Of a stretch of DNA of 64,000 bases, positions 26,261-35,076 are shown piece after piece. The stretch's first letter is position 1, and each line of letters starts with the position of its first letter. The translations under genes were made by a program, and so were the position numbers. Source of the stretch: Mannheimia granulomatis. GTDB taxonomy: Bacteria; Pseudomonadota; Gammaproteobacteria; Enterobacterales; Pasteurellaceae. The notes beneath the pieces are model-generated. The model was not told the origin of the DNA. It made no database searches and saw only the letters and a program-made list of their open reading frames with translations. The stretch spans positions 2,116,501-2,180,500 of the forward strand of contig NZ_CP016614.1 of the NCBI RefSeq assembly GCF_013377255.1, given 5' to 3'.

Positions 26261-27265
26261 CTAAGCTAAACTTGCTACCATTACCGCTTTAATCGTATGC
26301 ATACGGTTTTCCGCTTGCTCAAATGCCACATTAGCCGGTGATTCAAACACCTCTTCTGTTACCTCAATGCCATTTGCTAACTCCGGATATTTTTCTGCAA
26401 TCTCTTTACCTACTTTGGTTTCACTATTATGAAAAGCCGGTAAACAGTGCATAAATTTCACTTTCGGGTTGCCTGTTGCTTTCATTAATTCAGGTGTAAC
26501 ACGGTAAGGCATTAATAAATTAATACGCTCCCCCCAGCTATCTAGTGGCTCGCCCATTGAAACCCATACATCTGTATGGACAAAATCAACGCCTTTTATT
26601 GCTGTATGAATATCTTCAGTAACAGTGATTCTCGCCCCGGATTCCGCAGCAAATTTCCGGCACATTTCAACTAACGAATCCTCCGGCAACAAGGCTTTCG
26701 GTGCACAAATACGCACATCCATACCCAATTTTGCCCCAATTAATAACAACGAGTTACCCATATTATTGCGGGCATCGCCAATATAGACATAGCTAATTTG
26801 GCTTAACGGTTTCTCACAGTTTTCAATCATTGTTAGAACATCGGCAAGCATCTGTGTTGGGTGGAATTCATCCGTTAAACCGTTAAACACCGGCACGCCG
26901 GCATAATCTGCCAACTCTTGCACCACCGATTGTTTAAAACCACGATACTGAATGGCATCATACATTCTGCCAAGCACTCGGGCAGTATCTTTCATAGATT
27001 CCTTATGCCCGATTTGTGAGGAAGTTGGGTCAATATAGGTTACATGGGCCCCTTGATCGTAAGCTGCCACTTCAAAAGCGCAGCGTGTGCGAGTCGAGGT
27101 TTTCTCAAAAATTAAGGCGATATTTTTGCCTTTTAAAGTTTGTTGCTCTGTGCCTGCATACTTAGCCCGCTTTAAATCACGTGCCAAATCTAACAAAAAG
27201 CGGATTTCCCGCTCGGTATGATTCACCAAGCTTAAAAGATGTCTGTTTTTTAAATTAAATGCCAT
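26261..27265 (-). CDS. argF: Ornithine carbamoyltransferase
   Basis: Makes citrulline from ornithine and carbamoyl phosphate (arginine synthesis; the catabolic ArcB is homologous). The 334-residue protein has the carbamoyl-phosphate loop FEKTSTRTRCAFE (about 53-65), the HPTQMLAD motif (about 136-143) and the ornithine-binding FMHCLPAFH (near 272). Anabolic role is preferred because an ARG-box-like site lies upstream and no arcA or arcC is adjacent. Confidence 0.9.
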   Translation of the reverse strand: MAFNLKNRHLLSLVNHTEREIRFLLDLARDLKRAKYAGTEQQTLKGKNIALIFEKTSTRTRCAFEVAAYDQGAHVTYIDPTSSQIGHKESMKDTARVLGRMYDAIQYRGFKQSVVQELADYAGVPVFNGLTDEFHPTQMLADVLTMIENCEKPLSQISYVYIGDARNNMGNSLLLIGAKLGMDVRICAPKALLPEDSLVEMCRKFAAESGARITVTEDIHTAIKGVDFVHTDVWVSMGEPLDSWGERINLLMPYRVTPELMKATGNPKVKFMHCLPAFHNSETKVGKEIAEKYPELANGIEVTEEVFESPANVAFEQAENRMHTIKAVMVASLA

Positions 27266-27306
27266 TATGTTCTCCCTGTAAAATCCAATTATATTTATGC
27301 TTAATT

Positions 27307-27324
27307 ATTGCATAAAAATTCAAT
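27307..27324. promoter_or_regulatory. ARG-box-like operator before argF
   Basis: The 14-base core TGCATAAAAATTCA differs at one position from the ArgR consensus TGAATwwwwATTCA. It is 42-59 bases upstream of the argF start. A clear second box at the usual spacing was not found. Confidence 0.5.
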
Positions 27325-27338
27325 TCATAGAAATAATT

Positions 27339-28187
27339 TTAAGGTGAATAAAACTCTCCTTTTCCAACCTGAATTGCTTTTCCACCCACAAAAATAGTAT
27401 TTTGCTCATCTACTTTTAAGGATAAGCGATTTGGTCTGCCCATTTCATCGCCTTGTAAAATTCTTAATTCGAGCGGTGTTAAACCTTGTTTAATATGCCA
27501 ACCACCTAAGTTTGCCGCAGCTGAACCAGTTCCCGGATCTTCTATCACTGCACCTTGGCTACTAAAAAACAGACGCACTTTTGCCTGTTGAGTATCTCTA
27601 AACCAAACATACATTTGCGAAATGTTATCTTTAGACATCGCCTTTTCTATAAAGAGATTTGCATTTATTTTGCAATTTTTGACCGCTTGTTCAGAAGATA
27701 GCTCAACTAGTAATTGTGCGACACCTGTATTTACCCAGCTAGGAGAAGAAGCAATATCGCCTATAGTTAATCCTAAAATTTCAGCACATTCCTCTTTAGT
27801 TAAAGGCGCATCCTCTACTTCCACATCATGATTAATAGCCAATGTAATAAGCTCGCCTTGATGTTGAATTTCAACTAAACCGGCGTTAGTTTGTAGGAAG
27901 TAATCGGCAGGTAAATGTAAGAGAGAATGTAAAACAAATGCCGCTCCCACAGTCGGATGACCGGCAAACGGCATTTCGTAATCAGGTGTAAAAATTTTTA
28001 ATTTTTTAACCGCTTGCGGCAAGGGAGAAGATTGAACAAACACGACTTCAGATAAATTAAATTGACGAGCAATCAACTGCATTTCAGCATCATTTAATCC
28101 ATCTGCCTCATAAAAGACAGCGAGTAGGTTACCCCCAAAATGACTCTCGGCAAAAACATTCACCAAAAAATACGCATATTTTCGCAT
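27339..28187 (-). CDS. PhzF-family isomerase-like protein
   Basis: A 282-residue protein of the PhzF/diaminopimelate-epimerase fold. Typical features are FVNVFAES-FGGNLLAVF near the N terminus with a catalytic glutamate in NLSEVVFV (about 46-53), the MPFAGHPTVGAAFVL motif (about 73-87), and the C-terminal DPGTGSAAANLGGW. The substrate of these proteins outside phenazine producers is generally unknown. ATG at 28187 is preferred over the GTG two codons upstream because GAGG lies five bases before it. It is upstream of argF on the same strand with a 74-base gap. Confidence 0.85.
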   Translation of the reverse strand: MRKYAYFLVNVFAESHFGGNLLAVFYEADGLNDAEMQLIARQFNLSEVVFVQSSPLPQAVKKLKIFTPDYEMPFAGHPTVGAAFVLHSLLHLPADYFLQTNAGLVEIQHQGELITLAINHDVEVEDAPLTKEECAEILGLTIGDIASSPSWVNTGVAQLLVELSSEQAVKNCKINANLFIEKAMSKDNISQMYVWFRDTQQAKVRLFFSSQGAVIEDPGTGSAAANLGGWHIKQGLTPLELRILQGDEMGRPNRLSLKVDEQNTIFVGGKAIQVGKGEFYSP

Positions 28188-28314
28188 ACACACCTCACCA
28201 ACGAATAATTATGCAATAAAACCTTATGTTTAAATGCTTATCGAATGTAGTTTATCAAAGCCAAGAAATACCATCAAGGCTCTACTTTTTTGCCTATATA
28301 ACCTCAATTTTTTC

Positions 28315-28341
28315 ATATTGTACAATATACAATCATATTGT
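28315..28341. promoter_or_regulatory. Tandem dyads upstream of dcuB
   Basis: A perfect 14-bp palindrome ATATTGTACAATAT (28315-28328) is followed at once by the interrupted dyad ACAAT-CAT-ATTGT (28329-28341). Two related dyads side by side suggest a regulator site, but the protein is not identified. Position is 126-152 bases before the dcuB start. Confidence 0.45.
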
Positions 28342-28382
28342 TTAAATTTTTATAACATCTACCCTTATAGAGTTATTTATTT

Positions 28383-28396
28383 TTGATTTATTTCAA
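28383..28396. promoter_or_regulatory. FNR-like box before dcuB
   Basis: TTGATTTATTTCAA matches the FNR consensus TTGATnnnnATCAA except for one base. About 35 bases further downstream a TAAACT (28419-28424) could be the -10 box, placing the FNR site near -41.5, the usual activating position. This fits anaerobic induction of a C4-dicarboxylate transporter. Confidence 0.6.
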
Positions 28397-28466
28397 AGTA
28401 TTCGGAAATGGCTAGGAGTAAACTGCTACCTAGTGATTATTTTTAATTTTATATTTGAGGTTCTAT

Positions 28467-29801
28467 ATGCTATATGCAGAATTTTTGCTTTTATTAGCCT
28501 TTTTATATGCCGGTAGCCGCTACGGTGGTATTGGCTTAGGGGTTGTTTCAGGAATCGGTTTATTCGTGGAAGTATTCTTCCTCGGAATGCCACTTTCAGC
28601 GCCACCGATTAGTGTAATGCTGGTTATTTTAGCCGTAGTGACCTGTGCTTCTATTTTAGAAGCAGCCGGCGGTTTAAAATTTATGCTGCAAATCGCAGAA
28701 CGCATTTTACGTAGTAATCCGAAACGTATTACCTTTTTAGGCCCACTTGTTACCTATATTATGACCTTAATGCTAGGTACGGGCCATTCTGTGTACTCCA
28801 TTATGCCGATTATCGGTGATATTGCCCTTAAAAATAAAATCCGCCCGGAACGTCCAATGGCAGCAGCTTCTGTCGCTTCCCAGTTGGGGATTACAGGTAG
28901 CCCGTTATCTGCAGCAGTTGCCTATTACTTAACAGAAATCACCAAATTACCGGGCTTTGAAGGGGTGACATTATTAAATGTAGTTGGGGTAACGATTATC
29001 GCAACATTTTGTGGTGTGATTGCAATGTCTTTATACAGCTTACGTCGTGGTAAAGAGCTGGAAGACGATCCTGAATATCAACGCCGTATGCAAGATCCCG
29101 AATTACGCAAACAAATTGAGGAAACCAGTGCCACCTCTTTGGATGAGCAACTTCCTGCAAGTGCAAAAAATTCGGTTTATCTATTCCTAGCGGCAATTGC
29201 AACTATTGTTGCGATTGCAATGATGCCATCTATCAAACCGACTGTTGCAGCAACAGGCAAAGTGGCTGGAATGGATCAAATCATTCAAATCGTGATGTTG
29301 ACTTTCGGCGGCTTAATTTTAGTTTTAACCAAAACCGATCCGAAAAAAGTACCAAACGGTATTGTATTTAAATCCGGTATGGTAGCGACAATTGCCATTT
29401 TCGGTATTGCATGGATGAGTGACACTTACTTCACTCACGCAATGCCGGCATTTAAAGAAGGCGTAACTGAAATGGTTAAAGCTCAACCTTGGACATTCGC
29501 CTTCGCAATGTTTGCGGTGTCTGTTGTGGTAAACAGCCAAGCAGTAACAGCAAAAATGTTATTACCTGTCGGTATCGCCATGGGCTTACCTGCCCCGTTA
29601 TTGGTGGGTTTAATGCCTGCAACTTATGCGTACTTCTTTATTCCAAACTATCCTTCAGATATCGCAACTGTAAACTTTGACGTAACAGGCACAACCAAAA
29701 TCGGAAAATACTACTTCAACCACAGTTTTATGGCACCGGGTTTAATCGGTGTTATCACTGCATGTTTAGTCGGTATTGCGCTTGCAAATGTCTTAATTTA
29801 A
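28467..29801 (+). CDS. dcuB: Anaerobic C4-dicarboxylate transporter
   Basis: Inner-membrane exchanger for fumarate, malate, aspartate and succinate used in anaerobic fumarate respiration. The start at 28467 has GAGG eight bases upstream and gives 444 residues. About ten to twelve membrane helices are visible, with the Dcu-type stretch LGTGHSVYSIMPII and NKIRPERPMAAASVASQLGI (about 120-155), closer to DcuB than DcuA. An FNR-like box lies upstream. It ends at a perfect uptake-signal dyad shared with the convergent doxX gene. Confidence 0.9.
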   Translation: MLYAEFLLLLAFLYAGSRYGGIGLGVVSGIGLFVEVFFLGMPLSAPPISVMLVILAVVTCASILEAAGGLKFMLQIAERILRSNPKRITFLGPLVTYIMTLMLGTGHSVYSIMPIIGDIALKNKIRPERPMAAASVASQLGITGSPLSAAVAYYLTEITKLPGFEGVTLLNVVGVTIIATFCGVIAMSLYSLRRGKELEDDPEYQRRMQDPELRKQIEETSATSLDEQLPASAKNSVYLFLAAIATIVAIAMMPSIKPTVAATGKVAGMDQIIQIVMLTFGGLILVLTKTDPKKVPNGIVFKSGMVATIAIFGIAWMSDTYFTHAMPAFKEGVTEMVKAQPWTFAFAMFAVSVVVNSQAVTAKMLLPVGIAMGLPAPLLVGLMPATYAYFFIPNYPSDIATVNFDVTGTTKIGKYYFNHSFMAPGLIGVITACLVGIALANVLI

Positions 29802-29812
29802 TCCATAAAAAA

Positions 29813-29859
29813 ACAAGCGGTCATATTTAGTAAAATATTTACCAAATATGACCGCTTGT
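29813..29859. terminator. Bidirectional terminator from an inverted uptake-signal pair
   Basis: ACAAGCGGTCATATTT and its exact complement (16-bp stem, extended through a mismatch by GTAAA/TTTAC) lie between convergent dcuB and the DoxX gene. Each arm carries a full uptake signal. Confidence 0.8.
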
Positions 29860-29877
29860 TAGCTTAAATAAGTACGA

Positions 29878-30288
29878 TTATGCCTTATTAAATAATTTCG
29901 CATCTAATGAATATTTTCCGCCACCAATAAAAATAAAGGTTAAGAATAATACAGAGTAAAGCCCTGCCAACTCGCCACCATTTAATAATGGTAATAAAAC
30001 ATTACCTTGAGCACCATGAATAATAAAAAATGCATACGCCATCATACCCGAAAGAATAAAGGCAGTTTGGCGAGTAAATAACCCTAAAATAAAGAATGTC
30101 CCACCAACAATCTCTAAAATGCCACCAACACCATAAATTGAGAATAGTGGCACACTACCGTTTCCATTGGTCATTGACATTGGGAACTCAAAGAATTTTG
30201 ATGTGCCGTGAAGCAGGAACATATAACCTGCAACAACGCGGGTGATTAAAAGAGCAAGTGGTTGTAATTTGTCTAAAGTTGCATTCAT
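29878..30288 (-). CDS. DoxX-family membrane protein
   Basis: A 136-residue inner-membrane protein with four hydrophobic helices and the DoxX hallmark RVVAGYMFLLHGTSKFFEF (about 17-35). GGILEIVGGTFFILGLFTR (about 55-73) matches the second helix. DoxX relatives are linked to redox or membrane functions, but no biochemical role can be assigned here. It is apparently transcribed alone. Confidence 0.8.
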   Translation of the reverse strand: MNATLDKLQPLALLITRVVAGYMFLLHGTSKFFEFPMSMTNGNGSVPLFSIYGVGGILEIVGGTFFILGLFTRQTAFILSGMMAYAFFIIHGAQGNVLLPLLNGGELAGLYSVLFLTFIFIGGGKYSLDAKLFNKA

Positions 30289-30419
30289 AACGCTTTCCTT
30301 AATGTATGAAATTTGTTAAATAACTGTAAATAAATTTGAGATGCGCATTCTAATTTAAAAACTCTAACTTGATAATATCACGTTTACAAAATACATTATT
30401 TACTATAAGAAAATAATCA

Positions 30420-31097
30420 TTAAGCTCTAGCTAATGTCCAAACTTGTATTTCTTCAACGCCCGCTTTTAATAACTCGACACAAATCACATTCAACGTTGA
30501 ACCTGTGGTGATCACATCATCAACAATAGCAACTCGTTTATACGCCTTTAAAGGATGATAACCAAATGCTCCACGTAAGTTTTTTCGCCGTTCGTGTGCT
30601 GTTAGCTCACGCTGAGAAGTTGTTGCACGAGTTCGGGTTAAACTTTGGGTATCTAACGGAATTTGTAGCCATTTTGCCAGCCATTGACTTACCAATGCTG
30701 CTTGGTTAAATCCTCTTGACCAATTTCGCTGCCAAAATAGCGGCACCGGCATAATCACCTCCGGCAGAACAAGCCCTCTTTCTCGCTGAGCTTCTTTAAT
30801 CGCAAGCAGTAATTGACGAGAAAGAGCCTGATCTAACCAATATTGAGACTGAAATTTAAAGCGGTGAATCCAATGAGAAAGGGGCATCTGATACTCTGCA
30901 ACACGTACTAACTTATGCCATTTCGGTTCATTTCGTAAACAATAACCACAAGACTGTCGGTTCTCCCTCAAACTCATTCCACAATGCCCACAATAAGGCC
31001 GGTTTTTAATTAATTTCTGACAACTGGTGCAAAAACCATGGATTCCAACATTTAAAGGTCTATCACAATGAAAACAACGAAAGCCTAATATCCCCAC
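30420..31097 (-). CDS. comF: ComF-family competence protein (phosphoribosyltransferase-like)
   Basis: A 225-residue protein needed for natural transformation in Haemophilus (ComF). The N terminus has zinc-ribbon pairs: CFHC (8-11), CTSC, CGHC and CGYC. The C terminus is a type I phosphoribosyltransferase domain with the PRPP-binding motif VAIVDDVITTGST (about 189-201). Its inferred role is handling incoming DNA in the cytoplasm. A competence-type CRP site lies upstream, fitting the uptake-signal-rich genome. Divergent from the HAD phosphatase gene. Confidence 0.9.
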   Translation of the reverse strand: MGILGFRCFHCDRPLNVGIHGFCTSCQKLIKNRPYCGHCGMSLRENRQSCGYCLRNEPKWHKLVRVAEYQMPLSHWIHRFKFQSQYWLDQALSRQLLLAIKEAQRERGLVLPEVIMPVPLFWQRNWSRGFNQAALVSQWLAKWLQIPLDTQSLTRTRATTSQRELTAHERRKNLRGAFGYHPLKAYKRVAIVDDVITTGSTLNVICVELLKAGVEEIQVWTLARA

Positions 31098-31154
31098 ATC
31101 CCCTCCTTTTCTTTGCAGATTATCAAAATTACGGCTGTTTTTTCGGACTATTTT

Positions 31155-31170
31155 TGTGACATTGCTCGAA
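31155..31170. promoter_or_regulatory. CRP-type (possibly CRP-S) site between comF and the HAD gene
   Basis: TGTGACATTGCTCGAA: left half TGTGA and right half TCGAA, six bases apart, with T-runs and A-runs outside as in Pasteurellaceae competence sites (consensus TGCGA-N6-TCGCA). The right half differs at one base from the CRP-S form, the left half carries the standard CRP base. It is 58 bases from the comF start. Confidence 0.5.
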
Positions 31171-31214
31171 AAAGGAGTAAAATCTTGCTATTGTTCAAAT
31201 AAAAGGAAAAGTAG

Positions 31215-32042
31215 ATGAATGCACTAAAACAACCAATAAAAATTGTCTTTTTCGATATTGATGACACTTTATATGTTAAACATAAAACTTATATTCCGGC
31301 ATCTATCACAGAACAAGTGCTACCTCGCCTAAAAGCAAAGGGTATCATTCCTGCTATCGCTACCGGACGAAATCACGGTTGCTTTCCCAATGCCCTAAAA
31401 CCTTATCTTAATCCGGAAACCGGTTTTGAGCTTTTTGTTACTATTAACGGGCAATATAATTTCTATAAAGATCGGATAATCAGTGATTATTCATTAAGCT
31501 GCGAACAAATTGAGCGAATTATCACGAAAGCGAATGAATTGGGGATTATTTACGCCTTTGTTACACCAATGACAATTGCAGTTTCAGATACTAACCCCAT
31601 CGTACATGAAGCAGTATTACCGATTACCCCAAATTATCTAATCGATCCTGACTATCACAAAAAAGATTCCCAAGAAAGGGAAGCCATAGTTCAGATGCTT
31701 CTATTCTATCCTGAAAGTCAAAAACAAGCGGTTGAAAATAGCGGACTTTTTGCAAATGATTTAAAAGAGGCTCGCTGGCATCCCTATGCAGTTGATATTC
31801 TAAGAAAAGAAAATTCAAAAGCCCGAGGCATAAAAGATGTATTAGAACGCCTCAATATTGATATTGAAAGCTCAATGGCATTTGGTGATGGTATTAATGA
31901 TCTAGAAATGTTACCAACCGTCGGTTTCGGAGTTGCTATGGGAAATGGCGAACCTGAATTAAAAGCAGTGGCGGACTTTGTAACCAAACCGATTGAGGAA
32001 GATGGAATCTTATACGCCCTTGAAACCTTAGGAGTGATCTAA
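31215..32042 (+). CDS. HAD-superfamily phosphatase (Cof type)
   Basis: A 275-residue cytoplasmic phosphatase of the HAD IIB/Cof group. Motif I is FFDIDDTLY with the nucleophilic aspartate (about 13-20). Motif II is the threonine in AIATGRNHG, motif III lies around KENSKARGI, and motif IV is MAFGDGINDLEML (about 218-230). A type C2 cap lies between motifs II and III. Members usually act on sugar phosphates or flavin/pyridoxal phosphates; the substrate here is unknown. Confidence 0.85.
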   Translation: MNALKQPIKIVFFDIDDTLYVKHKTYIPASITEQVLPRLKAKGIIPAIATGRNHGCFPNALKPYLNPETGFELFVTINGQYNFYKDRIISDYSLSCEQIERIITKANELGIIYAFVTPMTIAVSDTNPIVHEAVLPITPNYLIDPDYHKKDSQEREAIVQMLLFYPESQKQAVENSGLFANDLKEARWHPYAVDILRKENSKARGIKDVLERLNIDIESSMAFGDGINDLEMLPTVGFGVAMGNGEPELKAVADFVTKPIEEDGILYALETLGVI

Positions 32043-32046
32043 AGAA

Positions 32047-32082
32047 AAGCGGTTGTAAATTGTTTCTAATTTATAACCGCTT
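32047..32082. terminator. Uptake-signal dyad between the HAD and DMT genes
   Basis: AAGCGGTT(G)TAAATT/AATTTA(T)AACCGCTT, a long stem between two convergent genes, 4 bases after the HAD stop; probable bidirectional terminator. Confidence 0.65.
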
Positions 32083-32086
32083 GCAA

Positions 32087-33010
32087 TTAAATACGCCTAA
32101 ATAGCTTATCGCCCGAAATGGCTAAAATGGCTCCGGTCACCACCACAAAAGCCCCTATATAGCTAATCCAATTCATGTCAGGTTCAACAAAAATATCCGG
32201 AAAAAAATAATGACCGATAAGTGAAAAAATCATAGTAAAAATCGGCAGCATAGTAGTTACAACACTGACTTTAGATGTATCCCAATAATTAAGTGCTTCA
32301 CTATAAGCGCCATAACCAATTACCGTATTCAAGCAACAAAAAATAAAACACGCCCAGAGAAATCCACCCTCAATGTTGGTGATCTGTAAGGGTGCAGAAA
32401 AAGGGAACATTGTGATTGCACAACCAAAGTAGATAAGCATCAATGCTTGTTGTGCCTTAAATTGGGCCAATAGCAATTTTTGGGCAAGAGCATAAACTAC
32501 CCATACAAAACTTGCGCCTATACTGAATAAAATCCCTAATGTATAAGTATTTAGCTGCAAAATCTCGCTGAATTTATCATTAAAAAAAGCAATCAACCCC
32601 AGAATTAGTAGGCTCGAACCCAGTTTCTGAAAAAAGCCAAATTTTTCATTAAAAAGAAATACACCAAGTAAAATCATAGTAAAAGGTGCCAACAGCCATA
32701 ATACTTGGTTAGTTGTCGGAGAAATATAATACAATGCTTGTGCAAATAAAAAGAAATTCGCCGATAATCCCAGCACCCCTAAAATGAGCAATCCGAAATC
32801 TTTTTTTCTACAAGCGGCCAAGTTTGGTAATTTTTTTGTAAAAACTAAAATGAATAACAACCCCAACGCAGCAGCTAGAAATCTAAACCAAACGAGCGTT
32901 TGCGCATTCATAACTGCCATTACTTGCTGTGTCGCAATAGGTGAAGTTCCCCAAGCGATAGCGGTAATTAAGGCAAAAGCAAAACCTAATAAGGGTCGTT
33001 GTTGTTTCAT
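32087..33010 (-). CDS. DMT-superfamily (EamA) transporter
   Basis: A 307-residue inner-membrane protein with ten hydrophobic helices in two EamA repeats (about 7-140 and 155-300). Signatures include ITAIAWGTSPIATQQ near the N terminus and the glutamate-containing segments AYSEALNYWDTSKVS. This family exports amino acids or other metabolites; the substrate cannot be told from sequence. It stands alone between a convergent HAD gene and the rpmA terminator. Confidence 0.82.
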   Translation of the reverse strand: MKQQRPLLGFAFALITAIAWGTSPIATQQVMAVMNAQTLVWFRFLAAALGLLFILVFTKKLPNLAACRKKDFGLLILGVLGLSANFFLFAQALYYISPTTNQVLWLLAPFTMILLGVFLFNEKFGFFQKLGSSLLILGLIAFFNDKFSEILQLNTYTLGILFSIGASFVWVVYALAQKLLLAQFKAQQALMLIYFGCAITMFPFSAPLQITNIEGGFLWACFIFCCLNTVIGYGAYSEALNYWDTSKVSVVTTMLPIFTMIFSLIGHYFFPDIFVEPDMNWISYIGAFVVVTGAILAISGDKLFRRI

Positions 33011-33053
33011 TTTTGTTCCTTATATAAAAAATTGAGTACTGATGCTAAAACGT

Positions 33054-33084
33054 AAAAAACCCCGCCTAAAGCGAGGTTTTTATA
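33054..33084 (-). terminator. Terminator of rplU-rpmA
   Basis: On the minus strand AAAACC(T)CGC/GCG(G)GGTTTT with a short loop and TTTTTT, 16 bases after the rpmA stop. Confidence 0.88.
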
Positions 33085-33100
33085 ATTCATGTTGAAATGA

Positions 33101-33358
33101 TTACTCAGCAATAATGCTCACGTATTTACGGCTCTTTTCGCCTTTCACTTCAAATTTAACTTTACCGTCTACAGTTGCAAATAAAGTGTGGTCTTTACCC
33201 ATACCTACATTTGTACCTGCGTGGAATTTAGTACCACGTTGACGAACAATGATGCTACCTGCTAATACAGATTCACCACCGAAACGTTTAACACCAAGGC
33301 GTTTAGCTTCAGAATCACGACCGTTACGAGTTGAACCACCAGCTTTTTTAGTTGCCAT
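33101..33358 (-). CDS. rpmA: 50S ribosomal protein L27
   Basis: Peptidyl-transferase-centre protein of 85 residues. It begins MATKKAGGSTRNGRDSEAKR and continues LGVKRFGGESVLAGSIIVRQ, the highly conserved L27 start and core. Follows rplU by 20 bases in the usual L21-L27 operon. Confidence 0.98.
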   Translation of the reverse strand: MATKKAGGSTRNGRDSEAKRLGVKRFGGESVLAGSIIVRQRGTKFHAGTNVGMGKDHTLFATVDGKVKFEVKGEKSRKYVSIIAE

Positions 33359-33378
33359 CTACTTGATCTCCTCTGAAA

Positions 33379-33690
33379 TTATGCTTGAATCCCAGTGATT
33401 TTCACTTCTGTGAACCACTGACGATGACCTTGTTGTTTACGGCTGTGTTTACGACGACGGAATTTAACGATTTTAACTTTATCGCCACGACCTTGTGCTA
33501 CAACTTCAGCCACTACTTTCGCACCAGCTAATACAGGTGCACCAATTTTAACATCTTCACCGTTAACGACCATTAACACTGAGTCAAACTCAACTTTCTC
33601 ACCGGTTGCGATTTCAAGTTTTTCTAAACGAACTACCTGACCTTCACTTACTCGGTGTTGTTTGCCGCCACTTTGGAAAACTGCGTACAT
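33379..33690 (-). CDS. rplU: 50S ribosomal protein L21
   Basis: 23S rRNA-binding protein. The start at 33690 (MYAVFQSGGKQHRV) gives the usual 103 residues; seven codons of in-frame extension upstream are not family sequence. The C-terminal basic block FRRRKHSRKQQGHRQ binds rRNA. First gene of rplU-rpmA, divergent from ispB. Confidence 0.98.
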   Translation of the reverse strand: MYAVFQSGGKQHRVSEGQVVRLEKLEIATGEKVEFDSVLMVVNGEDVKIGAPVLAGAKVVAEVVAQGRGDKVKIVKFRRRKHSRKQQGHRQWFTEVKITGIQA

Positions 33691-33975
33691 ATTTACTCCG
33701 CTACGTGCCAATTGCTTTTGCTTTTAGGCACTCAATTAATTCATAAAAATAGGGCTGCAATTCTACGGAAAAACGAAAAAAAGAGCAAGTGAGATTTTGA
33801 TAATTTTTTTAAATTAGCAAAATTTTTCAAAAATCTCAAAAATCAGACCGCTTGCTGTTTTAAAAGATGAAATGACTCGTCCGATTTTATAAGAAAACCG
33901 CAATTCTTTTTTGAACAAAGGTTAATTTAAGGTAGAATTGACACAATTTTCATCTTAAAAAAATTAATAGGTTCG

Positions 33976-34971
33976 ATGACAATGCGCTTTTCTTTGGAAC
34001 AAATCCACGCTCTTGCTAGAGAAGATATGCAAGCAGTGAATGCTGAAATTCTGGCACAACTTAATTCGGAGGTTTTACTGATAAACCAGTTAGGGCATTA
34101 TATTATTGCCGGCGGCGGTAAACGTATTCGCCCTTTAATTGCAGTATTAGCAGCCAGAGCATTGAATTATACGGGTAAAAAACATATTACTGCAGCGGCT
34201 TTTATCGAATTTGTGCATACTGCGACCCTTCTACATGATGATGTGGTGGACGAATCTAATATGCGTCGTGGCAGACCGACTGCGAATGCCTCTTTTGGCA
34301 ATGCCGCAAGTGTGTTGGTAGGTGATTATATCTATACACGCTCATTCCAAATGATGACAGATTTAGATTCACTTCGAGTGCTAAAAGTCATGTCTGCGGC
34401 TACAAATGCTTTAGCAGAGGGTGAAGTTCAACAATTAATGAATGTAAACGATCCAAACACTACTGAAGCAAATTATATGCGTGTAATATATAATAAAACC
34501 GCACGTCTATTTGAAGCAGCTACTCAATGTGTTGCTATTGCAGCAGGAGCAAGTGAAGAAATCGAAAATGCGTTAAAAGCTTATGGTTGCTATTTAGGCA
34601 CTGCATTCCAATTGATTGATGATATTTTAGATTACTCTGCCCAAAGTGAAAGTTTAGGTAAAAATGTAGGAGATGATTTCGTAGAAGGAAAACCAACCCT
34701 ACCGTTACTACACGCAATGCACGCTGCCGATAAAGCCGGTAATATAGCCCAAGTTGAACTCATTCGTAAAGCTATTGAAAACGGTGGCGAATTGGAACAA
34801 ATTCCCGACGTCTTGGCAATTATGGCAGAATATCAATCTTTGGATTACGCCATGCAAAAAGCCCGTGAAGAAGCCCAAAAAGCAGTAGATGCTTTAGCTG
34901 TATTACCGGAAAGTGAATATAAACAGGCTCTGATCTCACTGGCGTATTTGTCGGTCGATCGTTCATACTGA
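33976..34971 (+). CDS. ispB: Octaprenyl diphosphate synthase
   Basis: Builds the C40 side chain of ubiquinone and menaquinone from isopentenyl diphosphate. The 331-residue trans-prenyltransferase has GGGKRIRP (about 47-54), the first aspartate-rich motif LLHDDVVDESNMRRG (about 91-105) and the second AFQLIDDILDYS (about 213-224). The second ATG, two codons in, is also possible. It is divergent from rplU, as in E. coli, and ends at a strong GC-rich hairpin. Confidence 0.95.
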   Translation: MTMRFSLEQIHALAREDMQAVNAEILAQLNSEVLLINQLGHYIIAGGGKRIRPLIAVLAARALNYTGKKHITAAAFIEFVHTATLLHDDVVDESNMRRGRPTANASFGNAASVLVGDYIYTRSFQMMTDLDSLRVLKVMSAATNALAEGEVQQLMNVNDPNTTEANYMRVIYNKTARLFEAATQCVAIAAGASEEIENALKAYGCYLGTAFQLIDDILDYSAQSESLGKNVGDDFVEGKPTLPLLHAMHAADKAGNIAQVELIRKAIENGGELEQIPDVLAIMAEYQSLDYAMQKAREEAQKAVDALAVLPESEYKQALISLAYLSVDRSY

Positions 34972-35003
34972 TTTGCAAAAAATCAGCCAAATTTAACCGC
35001 TTG

Positions 35004-35067
35004 TAGGGGCGGGTTTTAACCCGCCCACCATATAAATAGAATTTCGGGTGGGTTGAACTCCACCTAT
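35004..35067. repeat. REP-like GC-rich dyad element after ispB
   Basis: GGGCGGGTTTTAACCCGCCC (35007-35026) is a perfect hairpin in an AT-rich setting. It is followed after about 18 bases by a degenerate second copy (GGGTGGGTT-AACTCCACC). The outer ends TAGG and CCTA pair. This looks like a palindromic dispersed repeat and may also terminate ispB. Confidence 0.6.
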
Positions 35068-35076
35068 ACGAAAAAA

